Source: Rusavskia elegans (lineage: Eukaryota > Ascomycota > Lecanoromycetes > Teloschistales > Teloschistaceae). Taken from it: DNA of 64,000 nucleotides. A model generated the notes under the pieces. The model did not search any database. It saw nothing but the letters and a program-made list of their open reading frames with translations, and was not told the DNA's origin. How positions within the stretch are numbered: position 1 is the first letter of the stretch; the number at the start of each line of letters is the position of its first letter. A program made the translations under genes and the position numbers. Where the stretch lies: NCBI GenBank assembly GCA_011316305.1, contig SAUG01000117.1:1-64000 (forward strand), in the 5' to 3' direction. Below, piece by piece: positions 44,616 through 55,188 of the stretch.

Positions 44616-45404
44616 ATGGTCACAAGCCGAAGTGGCGTCTTCCCAGTCGGCGCAAAGGCCCATCCGCCGAACGAAGAAACCAAAGTCTTCTCGTGGGCGG
44701 ATATAAGGGATATCGTCGGTACGCCACCCCCCCTTCTCGTTCCTATCCGTCTACATGTCAGCTCTATCTTTCCCAAGCGGATAAAGATGAAGATCCTTTT
44801 CTGCGAGAGTATTAGTGAGCCCCGTTCTGCCTCGATAAATACTAAAACATTCTCTCCAACTACAAGGAACCAACCGCCTAGATCTCATCCGGCGCAAACC
44901 GTCCGAACGCGTCGTCTACGAAGCCTGATGCAACGATACTATCGCCGCCCACGGTTCCATAACAGCCTGCATGTGCGCGGAGCGCCTACGCCGGACGCCT
45001 CTCCCGGACGCAGAGACATCGGGCCCGGTATTCGATCACTGCGATCCCACACCGTTTGCGGATCCCAGGGATTTTCGGATCTTGCGCAATGACTGGGCCG
45101 TATGGATCTTTCGGGCCGGACATCACCCATATCATCGTGTGGTCCAAGTCACAGATAGCGATGGGTCTGGAGAATGGGTTCGTGACGCCCGAGTCGAGGA
45201 AGCTGATTGATGCGTTTGTGGACAGGACTTTTGTTCAGAAGCTCGAGCTTGAAGGGTCAGCACATGCCGATGAAAAGGTCTGTGGTTTAAGAATTGGGGA
45301 GCGCTGCAGAGTGTGCGCGGTTGGAACACATTCATGTCCTGGTGAGAGGTGTTCCAGAAGATATCATCGAAGAATGGACCGGTGAGATGAGGCATGAGTT
45401 ATGA
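44616..45404 (+). pseudogene. DUF3605-family pseudogene
   Basis: Fungal family of unknown function. Exon 1 encodes VFSWADIRDIVG, the family start, then a likely intron from 44708 to the AG before GAACCAACC near 44870. After it come TNRLDLIRRKPSERVVYEA, HGSIT, DPRDFRILRNDW, PYGSFGPDITHIIVWSKSQ, RKLIDAFVDRTF, LWFKNWGALQSVR and LEHIHVLVRGVPEDIIEEW, all in DUF3605 order but spread over all three frames. Lesions are a TGA at 44926-44928 (family usually Trp), an extra G in the run at 45095-45097, a frame change near 45276-45283, and another near 45316-45321. Four lesions make sequencing error an unlikely sole cause. Termination of the last frame is at 45402-45404. Confidence 0.8.
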
Positions 45405-45617
45405 AAGCTGGGACGGGCGGTCGCTGGTCGTTGTATCGAGTTGATAGCGGTCGAGGTATCGGATTCCCCTGCCCATTTGCTGTGGATGAGCGCATCACCC
45501 AATGCACAAAAAGCGGTCCTGGCGTCTGTGGGCGAGGTTCCTGGGTAGATGTCATCGTAGGAGGGGATGTCTGATACAGACCAGATGCATGCGAAGCCTT
45601 GGGTTTTCAGACCACGT

Positions 45618-46358
45618 TTAGGGTGTAGAAAGTACTGCGAGGCATTGAAGCCAGAGATACCATAGCAAAGTTCCTACTGAGAGTATCAGGACCAATCTGG
45701 TAGCTGGAGAAGTGTTGCGGAATCGTAATGTAAGATCATGAACGATATTCGACGCTGTAGCGGTGTTCGAAACGCTCAGTCCCTTTTGGGTAGATACTTC
45801 CACTTCTTTCTCGTTCAACGCTGGGGTGAAAGATTTGCGTTCTTCGTCCGGCTCTCCTGCCTCGCTTCCCGTTTCTGTTTGAGTCGTTGCTTTTTGGATT
45901 TGCTCGGTGAGTTCTTTGGCTTTGTCATGCTCGCCTTGCTTGATGTAGATTAGTCGCAGGCACTCAAGAGCGTCGACATGATCTGGCGCCAGTTCGGACT
46001 GATCGCGTTTCCGAGCCTCAGTATACAGGGTTGTGAGGGCTGGGAATGTGCCTCGGTTGGTGGGACTGGAATTGTACTCTGGAGATGCTCTTCCTATCCG
46101 ATTGAGAATCTTGCGTACGAGTGTCTCTGCTTGATCATGATGGCCTTGCATCCAAAGCATATGCGCCAAACATTCGATGGTCCTCCGTGTGTAAGGATGC
46201 TCCAAACCCAGCTTCTTCTCGCGTCCCTTCAAGACCTCCCGGTACTTGATCTCTGCCTCTCTGTAATGCCCCTGCTTGTCAATACAGATCGACAGATTCA
46301 TCAATGCTCGCAGGCTGTCTGGATGATCTGATCCGAGGCTCTTCTGGAAGATTTTCAA
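45618..46358 (-). pseudogene. TPR (kinesin light chain-like) protein fragment with C-terminal membrane helix
   Basis: About 246 codons. Tetratricopeptide repeats of the TPR_10/TPR_12 type are visible: SLGSDHPDSLRALMNLSICIDKQGHYREAE, LGLEHPYTRRTIECLAHML and DHVDALECLRLIYIKQGEHDKA. A Thr/Glu-rich linker and a single membrane helix (LVLILSVGTLLWYLWLQCLAV) follow. The frame has no ATG before the first repeats and a TGA lies just upstream, so it seems to have lost its 5' part; such repeats usually end long fungal proteins with an N-terminal effector and NTPase domain. A short functional protein from the internal Met within the first repeat is possible but would lack a complete repeat. Confidence 0.55.
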
Positions 46359-46720
46359 CGAAAGCGTTCATAGACTTTGCTTGGCAATCTATAACGGAGG
46401 GATATATGGCGACAAAATGATAACCTGAGGATGCTATTTCTTTACTTCGGGTTATCACGGTATATTATGAAGGCAGTGGCGAGGACAATTGGGCGACAAG
46501 TTGATGGCGGTTTCTTTCTTTGCGTTTTATCTACATTCATTCCACAAAATCAAGGACATCGACTACAGGGACCACCGCAGTCTGATGGAATATACTTGGC
46601 CCTTGCTGCACGGTTGTCTATTTAGCTGCTAATTGGTACTACTGGCTCTTTAGTAGAGCGTGTCTGGCTTCTTCAATCTAGTAAATGTGTTGCAATTTAG
46701 ACACAACGTTCTCATGCTCT
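46359..46720. other. Intergenic region, no gene recognised
   Basis: About 0.36 kb between the TPR fragment and the 3' end of the SF1 helicase gene. No trace of the missing TPR gene 5' part is legible. Confidence 0.35.
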
Positions 46721-49700
46721 CTACCATCCCTCGACTGGCCCTTGACCACCGACACTCCACGGTTCATTTTGGGAACTGCCTCCAACGCTCGACTCAAGCT
46801 CGGTACTACCTTCAACATTCGACTCGATCCTGAGCATGCCTGCACTGATATCTTCTACAACATTGTTAGTACATAGCTTGATCAAGATCGACCGACTTGT
46901 GTAAAACTTACCAGCTTCAACGAAGTCTTGAGGGCCGTTGTCCTCCTCCTCAGGCATGTAATCAGCCTTTGGATCCGCTGTGAAATTGGCCCAATCTGCT
47001 GGCATTTCCGGCTGTTCCATCTGTGCCTCTGCGTTCGTGGCGATCTCGTCATCCTCGGCCTCTACCGGTGCTGCGCGTCCGGGGAGGCTGAATGGAAGCT
47101 TCTTCTTCCTCGGTTGCTCCGCTTGCTGACAATCATTCTTGAAATGGCCGATCTGTCCGCAATTTCTGCACTTTGTCGTTTCGGCACAACCATTCGCGGT
47201 ATGGCCAGTCTTCCCACATTTCTTGCAGCGTATTTCTGGGCATGCAGATTTGACGTGACCCTTCACCCCACACTCTCGACAAGTTCTTGTCTCAACCCAA
47301 TTTGGACAGTCCACAGTTGCGTGGCCAGGGACATCGCAACACCTGCACTCGACCCGGTCTTTTGTGCATTCCTTGGCGAAATGACCAGGTTGCTTGCAAT
47401 TGTTGCACTTCTTCGCATTTTTCGCTTCGAAGTCTGCCACTAGACTCTTGTCGACGAGATCCCATTCCTCGAGACCGGCATATACCACTTTGCGCGAGAG
47501 ATTGAGCGATTTGTAGTGATCGTAGACCGCTCGAAGATTCTTGAGCCGCTCGTGGTTGATCTTTGCTTTTAACACTTTTGCCTCGTCGTTTTCGTCGACT
47601 TCGGACTCGACAGTGATACCAGTGTCGGATATCAAGATCATCATATCCTTGGGCCGTGACAGTGCGACGTTGAGACGTTCCGGTTCGACCATGAAGCCAA
47701 CACCTTTTGCTTCTCTGAGGACAGCCGTAGTAGTATCCAGCATGATGAGGTGGTTCTCACGTCCTTGCATGGAGTCAATGTTACATGCAGTTATGCCGTA
47801 CAGTTTCAGCGCACGAAGGACCTCATGATAGCGGCGGGTCTGCTCCCAGTATGGCGTAATGATCGTGATTTGGTCTTCCTTCCAAAGCTGCTTTGTCAAC
47901 ATTTCACGGATGTAATGGATCGTGACAACGATATTGTGAAGGTTGAACCGACTGCTACGCGGGCCCCCACTCAGACAAACTCCGCTCACGTCCAAAAGAA
48001 CAGCCGGGGATGAGACACCAAAAGCATCCTTCATGTACTCTATGCCAGCTTCGGCGTGTGGACGTCTCTGAAGCTGTGTGGAAGAGTCGTTGACCAATGT
48101 ACCGTCGTACCAGAGGGGGTTCCATGGATCTGTCAAGGGAGCTACCAGGCGGAAATTCGTATTTAAGCGGTAGACGGGGAACCCACGACGGTGGAGACGT
48201 TCAAAGTAAGACAGGCGCAACTGCCGTGCAAAGGGATTTACCATAATTTCTCCCCAATTCGAATTGAGGGTGACCACGGTTGGAGGAAGCTGTTTAGGAT
48301 CGCCGATGAGAATGATCATTTGAACCGTCTCGCAATTGTGCGCCCACGCAAGCAGAACTTCAAGCTCGGTCGCTTGGCAACATTCATCGATGATGATGAT
48401 CCGTGGTTTTCGGGCGTTCTTGAAATTCGAGTCCGCAGCGTTGCTGAGAGTCGTGCCTGCAACCCAGGCCTTTCCGAGAGTATCTTGCATCAAAGTTTTT
48501 TCCGCTTCTTTGTATGCAAGTTTACTCTCTTCCGAACTTTCTTTCGCCCAGTCCCGGTTGCGCGATGCTTCGACAAAGGCAGCATGTGGATTAGTCTTTT
48601 GGGTCGTTTGATAGCAGCCGACATTGTGCTTAACGAGGCCAGCGTTCTGGAAAGCTCGCGCGTGGAGAGAGATGTCATTCCAATGAGGACGCTGGTTGTT
48701 CGATTCTTTCCATTCTGAATCAAGGGTCGAACATTCGTTGAAAAATTGCGTAAAGCCTTGTCGCTCTTCCGCGTCTAGGACTCGTTGTGCTTGTGTTTCG
48801 TCGGTTCCAGGATCTTCTCCATGAACAATGTCAGATTCTTCGTCGTCGTCAACTTCTCGCTCCAGTCTTCGCATCGCTCGGACCTCATTGTCGTAGGAAT
48901 GATAGCGCAGAGTACCCATTTGAGGATCCTCTTTTTCAGCACCAGAAAGGAAGGTGTCGACAGATACGTTGCTGGGCCCATGAACATTGGTGGTAATACC
49001 CAATGTTTTGCAGATCCTCGCCAGCTTGATGCCCAAAGTAGTTTTCCCTGTGCCAGGTGGTCCTTGAATACAGACAATTGGATGGGCAGATTTCCGAATA
49101 TGACCCCAAGCTCCTTTCTGTGACGACGCCATTTCATCCACAATGGGTTGGATCAATCGTTCTTGTTCAGCGCTCAAGTTGGCGAACGGACCAGGTTTAG
49201 CGGATTCTGCTAAATCCAGCGCTTGCACGTATCTTCGCATTTCGTCCGCGCCTTCGCCTTTCTGCTCGCTAATGATGTTGGCACAATTGACCTTACGTCG
49301 AGCCGCGAGGTCAGTAACTTCAGGAAACATCCAAACGTCATCAGTCATCTCCATGGCTCGAGACGGAACGTTGCTGGTGTTGACCGCAAAGTCATCGTCC
49401 ATACGTCGCTTGATCAAGACCACAAGGTTGCCTGGATAGTCGTATTTCGACTTCGGTAGCGGAGGAAGGATGCGATATCGCCACCCGCTGGGTTGCTCGT
49501 CAGATGCAGGCTCCTCCCAGCAGAATGTACCTCGAGTGTTGGTTTCGTAGACTGTGCGTAATATGTGTTCGCTGGTGCATTGGACGAAAGCGATGTACTG
49601 AGTGTGAGTTCCGTTTTCCAGACGTTTGCTCTGGGGATGGACAATGAAGGATGCACGCATTGGTGTAGAAAGTGTAGCAAGAGCTGATTCGAGATCTGCT

Positions 49701-50953
49701 GCTCCCTCGCGCATCTCACCGTAACCGTGCGTCATACGGAATTGTTGGATATTGCGGAACGTGGTCACTACCGATCGCTCGTATGTATCGACGTTGGCCT
49801 CGCGAGAAAAGTTTGGATCGTTCCATTTGAGTCTGAGAATCGATTATTTTAGGATCATGGAATTGTGAAAGGAGTTTGCTCTACAACTTACGTGTAGCGA
49901 CCGCTGCCTTTTGCAATGTACTCAGAGAATGCAGAGCGCGTCCATTCCAATTGCAGCTTCTTCTTTAACACTTCAAGGCGCTTCGTGAACCCTTGACCCT
50001 CTAATTGTACGATGATCTTGAGGTGTCCCTTCTCCTGGATCTTGCCGAACTTTTTCGCACATGTTGTTAGTCGGTTAGCCCGAAAATTGAGTTTGTCCTT
50101 GATCCCTTCTGCCACAAGATGCTTAGAATCGAACTCAAGGTGCAGCTCATGAAGTTCTCCACGATCAAATAATCTCTTCGCTTGTTCATTCCTCTTCAGC
50201 GAAGCGGGAAGTTGGTCCAGCTTCTTGAAAACAAGGGCTTGTGGCTGCTTGATGGCATAAGCATAGAAGCGGTAGCGCATGGTTTGGAATTTTGAGAAAG
50301 CCACAGGATCTTTGTTGTCTCTCAAGAATCTTGCCTCTACCTGGATGAAGCTCTGCTCACGGTCGATGTCCAGCGAGACAGTCACTTCACAACCTTCTGT
50401 CGCCATGTCTTTGAGACCCGGCTAGTAGTCCCGTTGCGTTAGTATTCGGCTTCAGAACGAGCTGCAGAGCTGACTTACAATGGGTTCATAATTAGTACCG
50501 GTCGCCGGAATCAAAAGATGTGCACTACGGTCAAATGACTGGCCAAAGTGATTCGAGAATTGGTCAACTTCGGTGTACGTGTTGAGATCAATGTGACCAT
50601 CATTTCCGAGAGTGCCTGTCTGTTCAATAGTTAGTCGGTCGGATGTTCCACCAAAGTCCCTCAGGTGAGGAGCTTACCGTGTTCTCCTGAGCCCAAGAAT
50701 TGTCACCACCCGCTTCAGAACCGGCGGGGAGTGCTGCATTTTGGGGTTCGTCCTGTCACAGTCACATTAGATCAGAATCTGGCAAATGAAGTGAGGCAAA
50801 CGATTTACCTTGGTCTCGCCTGAGCTTTCCCATGATGAGGCTGTTTTCGGAATTCCACCCTATGACGGTCGCCATGGATCAGCAGCTGGCGGATGGACTC
50901 AGAAAAGATTGACCTACCGTGGCTCCTTCAGGGTCATTCCACGCTGATGCCAT
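46721..50953 (-). CDS. SF1 (Upf1/Sen1-like) helicase with five CCHC zinc knuckles and Trp-motif termini
   Basis: Seven exons: 50918-50953, 50809-50859, 50678-50752, 50479-50619, 49892-50421, 46912-49832 and 46721-46854, all in phase, about 1295 residues. Residues 1-54 are Ser/Gly/acidic with isolated Trp5, Trp22 and Trp49. The SF1 core shows GPPGTGKTT (about 535-543), IIIDECCQATE (motif II, DECC), ILIGDPKQLPPTV, LNTNFRL, SMQGREN and NVALSRPKDMMILI. Near the C-terminus come five knuckles such as CNNCKQPGHFAKEC and CRNCGQIGHFKNDC, then an acidic tail ending PWSVGGQGPVEGW. Helicase family: Upf1/NFX1-like AAA_11/AAA_12, RNA or nucleic-acid unwinding. The last intron (46855-46911) is 57 nt with a perfect TACTAAC and no stop, so its retention keeps the frame. 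Substrate and pathway are unknown. Confidence 0.88.
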
Positions 50954-53123
50954 AGCTGAAGATGTTGGTCCACGACGCTGGTCAAATACGCGTCAGTCAC
51001 TGAGCTTGAGTGCATCCAAAACGCCCCGGGCACATATAGCTCGACGAGTACACGTCCGATTGAATAGAAAGTGGGGGGGCTTGACACTCAACATAGACTT
51101 ACAGGACGATTTGAAGATGTTTCGAAATGTGCAACGGTTCGATACAGTGATTGTGGTCAAGAAATCGTAAATGCGATCTTTACGGAACGCGAAGGACGAG
51201 GGAAGGTTCCTACTGGAATGGATAACTGCTTCCAAACGGGGTGGAAGATGGTAGAAGGCAGGTGAAGCAGATATAGTGTTGGCCGGCAAACGCGGCTAAC
51301 ACGATCACGCCCTCGAAGTGAATTGAAAACGAAATTAGATGAGCTTATCAGTCGCTTTCCACCAATGACTACGTAGATGACTGAGCTGCTGATAAGCTTA
51401 TACTGGCCGGTGCAAATAACCTGGTAAGGAGCTCGGAAAGGAGTCACCTCCTGACTTGGCTCGGGGGATGCAATCTCCTTTTAGGCTGACTACGATAGAA
51501 TTGCAAAGCTCATCGAAGGGGTAGAGTGTCTTGAAAGGGTGACAGCCTCCACCGCAGTGGGTTGACCGCAGTCATTCTTACCCAGAATTGTCTCTATTGA
51601 TGAGCCCGGTACAATTTGATTGATGTGATCATGGTAGGGAGAGTGTCACAGATAAGGCATGCCATTCCCTTTGTTGCCAACCCCCGCCCAGAACATCGGC
51701 TTGAAGCTCTCACGCTTCATGACACCTTTCACAAAGTTGAGGTGGGAGGCAGCCATGCGGTGATAGCTCATCTCGGGTTTCTATCCAGGTGCTTGGGAAC
51801 AGCATCGACACGTGTTCGTACTGTCTTGCCGGAAAGATGGAGCTTTGAGGTAAGGTAGACATGTTGGGACGGTAGCCGAGGGTCATAAGGAATTGCCAGC
51901 GATCCCAGTATTCTGCTGGTATTTCCATGCACTCCAATATTACTTGCACTTAAGTGCTTGTGTCAAACGGAAAAATTGATTCAGGAAAAAACCTACTCCT
52001 GCCAACCTTTGGCTTTGTCACAAGGCTTCTTAACCTTTCTCAACAGCCATTTCCTCACTGCGTCCTGCACATCGGACTTCAATGTCTTCCTCGGTATCCT
52101 CCACGAATGGTTTCCAAGCTTTGGAGCGCTCTTGAAGTAGAGGCTTGTAGTAGTCGGAGGTAATCGAAAGAAAGCCGGGGTATCAATGCCTACGTAAGTT
52201 GGGAAGCTTTGTAACGAAGATAGTGACTGCGGTGTTTCTGGGATCCCTGCACAGTATACGTTCCCTTAGAATTAAAAGGCCTTAGCGATAGAGTATACGA
52301 CTGTCCGTTAATACTAGCAGCCGAGAGAAACCAAAGTCTCCTAGCCTCGACCTCTGTGACTTACCAGCGTCAAAAATAGTGGGAGACTTGCTTTGCTTTG
52401 GACATTGCTTGTTCACACCAGTGTTGCTGTCAATCTTCCTGCTGCGAGGTTCTGTGTCTCTTGTACATATATCTTCATTTGTCAGGCGCATGGTGAGTTT
52501 TTTGACGCCGAGTACAAGACTTGCCCAGCAGGTCTAGACTTGACCATGCCAGTCTTCTTGACTTTATCAAGTGGAATGCCATGCATCGAATACCACTGGA
52601 TTCGAGTAAATTTTCACTTCGATGCGAGCTTGAGTGCTTCTGGGGAGATATCTGCCAGAAGGTAAACAGCGCGATCATTAGCTCATGGACAAAGGTTGAA
52701 AATGCTTGGCAGAGGGGAAAACCGTGTCCCCATCACCACACTTCCCAGAAACGGTGAAGTCGGAGAATTCAAGGTTATTCAGTGGATTGTTCTCGTAAGA
52801 TCTAGTAGGGTGGTGGATGTTGCTTTACTCGACATGAGAATATATATGCATGTATATGTTCTTCTATCTTATTACCCCCTTAGCAATCAGCTTACATCCG
52901 GTTGAGAAAACCTTCCTCCAGCTATCTTATAGCGGATGCGGCTGTTTTAGAAAGGCCCATTCGCGACTGTAATGTTCTATAGGTCTGGGATGATGTCATG
53001 TACGAGTACAAGGGTGTAATCGGAGTGGCATATGGACTTGGTCTTTCTAATAGTGTAGCTTGAAGAAGACCATTCTCTTGAAAGCAACTACATTATCTAT
53101 AGAAGGATCGTATTGCGAGCTTC
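50954..53123. other. Intergenic region, no gene recognised
   Basis: About 2.2 kb upstream of the helicase gene. Only short frames without recognisable domains are present on both strands. An inverted repeat AGCTTATCAG (51342-51351) / CTGATAAGCT (51389-51398) lies about 400 bp upstream of the helicase start. Confidence 0.4.
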
Positions 53124-54575
53124 TTATACCACACTCCAAGAACGGTCGATAAGTGCGTCTATGCACGGAGACGAAGCCCATTCACCATTACCTTTCTGGA
53201 AAAACCCGGCAACCCCTCCGTTATCTGTATCATCTTCCACTATCGCAGCGCCGCAGATCCCGTCCCGTAGCACTGTGTTAATCTGACCATAGCCGTCGAA
53301 TAAATTCCAATCTGACCATTCGATCTCGGTCATTCGTGCGGGTCGAGGCGGAACTTCCATTGTGATCCCTATGGCTCTCAGAGAAACCATTCCAGTCGAC
53401 ATGCCATCCACTGTAAACCATGCGCCGAGCTCGATTTCACTACCACGCAAAAGACGTCTTGGGCGCTTGGATTCGAAATAGGTAGAGTTGTCAAAGTTGA
53501 TAGATGGGTTTAACTTAGCCAAGGCAACGTCAAGATGTTCGAATCTTTCGTCGATGATGCCGATGTGGGTGCCTCTATCGGTAGGATGGTAGATATCGTC
53601 GCCGTCAAGGAATCCATGATGGGCTACTGTCAATCTTTGTTGACCGTGGTTGTCTCGCAACAAAATCCCAGCTGTGGTTCCTACTGCTACGTTCGCCCAC
53701 TGACCGACGTTTGTGATACGTCCTGACGACACTCGAACACCCGGAGTCAGCACATGATATGCTTGCAGATAGTCAGAAGTATCTTGGCGGTTCGCGCTCG
53801 GTGGTATAAGTCGTCGTGGGACGCCATGCAGAGTCATACCCTCAAAGACTGAGGTGGCTTGGTGGTGATAGACAGCGCTATACCCTCCGATTCTCCGAGG
53901 CAAAGACCCTGGTCCATAGCGTCTATCGTCTTGGTACAGCTCCACGATGATGTAAGGGCAGAGGATGTGAATGAAATGCGGGTTACAGATGCCAGAGAGA
54001 ACATCTATGATTGTCCGCTTCTGTTCCGCAGTAGGCTTCTTCCACTTGGCAAGTTTGAAGGGAAGTGGATCCATGGAGCTTCTCATGTTGAGGTAATTAT
54101 TGGTAATTTGGATAGGCATGTTGTCTTGCACTGGTCCAGGGCTGACTCCATATCCAGTCTCAACTGGCGGGACAAATCTGACAGCCACCCCAGCAATCGT
54201 CAGCGGAAGCGGTGTCGGAGGTGTAGTGGTTTCGATGCTGATCGTAGGCCATCGGAAAGCGATGCGACTATCAGGAAAGCGGGTGCTCAACCACGCTCGT
54301 TCTTCTGGTTTGGGCAGGCGGAAGTCATTGATGGCGCTGTCCCACAAGTGGAAGGGTGCATTGTCATACTCGTGCCTGGCCCCGAAGCCCTTGGGACCAG
54401 TCCAGGCCTTTCCAGTGATTGAGTAATTGACTGTCTCTGTGGGATGGCCGTGAGGCACGATAAGTGGAGACGGGAAGTTGGTGTAAGCTGACGATTTCCG
54501 GGAGACTACTACCTCCGGTATCAAACGGAGGCGTTTTGGAGTGTCAAGTAAAGTTTGCGTGGGACTCAAATCCAT
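53124..54575 (-). CDS. Trypsin-fold protein with putative His-Asp-Cys site
   Basis: Uncharacterised fungal protein of about 483 residues (frame open further upstream to 54704; the ATG at 54575, MDLSPTQ, gives a more natural start). The N-terminal about 280 residues are a conserved-looking region of unknown function (FHLWDSAINDFRLPKPEERAW). Residues about 285-470 resemble a chymotrypsin-like peptidase: NVAVGTTAGILLRD (first strands), RLTVAHHGF with His319/320, HLDVALAKL with Asp349, and VLRDGICGAAIVED with Cys441 where serine peptidases have GDSGG. No signal peptide or membrane helix is seen, so it is probably cytoplasmic or nuclear. Catalysis is inferred from motif spacing only; it may be a non-catalytic family member. 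Confidence 0.7.
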   Translation of the reverse strand: MDLSPTQTLLDTPKRLRLIPEVVVSRKSSAYTNFPSPLIVPHGHPTETVNYSITGKAWTGPKGFGARHEYDNAPFHLWDSAINDFRLPKPEERAWLSTRFPDSRIAFRWPTISIETTTPPTPLPLTIAGVAVRFVPPVETGYGVSPGPVQDNMPIQITNNYLNMRSSMDPLPFKLAKWKKPTAEQKRTIIDVLSGICNPHFIHILCPYIIVELYQDDRRYGPGSLPRRIGGYSAVYHHQATSVFEGMTLHGVPRRLIPPSANRQDTSDYLQAYHVLTPGVRVSSGRITNVGQWANVAVGTTAGILLRDNHGQQRLTVAHHGFLDGDDIYHPTDRGTHIGIIDERFEHLDVALAKLNPSINFDNSTYFESKRPRRLLRGSEIELGAWFTVDGMSTGMVSLRAIGITMEVPPRPARMTEIEWSDWNLFDGYGQINTVLRDGICGAAIVEDDTDNGGVAGFFQKGNGEWASSPCIDALIDRSWSVV

Positions 54576-55188
54576 CGTGTATGAGAAGTGTATGTGAGAG
54601 AGCCAGGCAAGCAGAGTCGAAGTATTCCACTGGGGACTATCAAAGCGCGAAGGGGATTGACCTCGAAGAAGGGTAGAAAGACTTAAGAATGGACTGGTCG
54701 ACACGATATGTTACTATCGATGCCATACATTGGCTGTGTTGGCTATTGGAATGGATTACTGCTTCCAGACGGGCTTCAAAATGTTTCTGCATGGACGGCA
54801 GATTGATGTACCGTAAAATTTTTTACGCACTAGTACTATATTGGAAGAGTCATTTACTACGCCAAGCCACTTTAGCCTACTCTAGCGCTATGGGTCATCC
54901 CGGCTTTGGGATCTTAGCTGCATCGGGACGGGAGCTCTTGATACTCTTGATACTCAGTACTCCACCCTAGACCTGCCTCGTTCATCATCTATCCGCAAAG
55001 TGCGGGCACTGATTGATTAGTGTTCCGATTATCTGCCAGCAGGGAACATCAGGCGCTCAATGTACCCCTCGTTCAGTGCAACCAGTGGCAAACACCGATC
55101 CTCAGCATTGGCCCTAGGGCTTGCTCTATGACGCTTCTCGGAAGGAGAACATCGCCCAAATGACTAGCCATCGCTGATACTATCCACT
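54576..55188. promoter_or_regulatory. Divergent region between peptidase-like and Vps62-like genes
   Basis: About 0.6 kb between the two starts. If the longer start of the peptidase-like gene is used, it shrinks to about 0.48 kb. A plus-strand 93-codon frame here (54689-54970) has no domain and is not supported. Confidence 0.4.
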
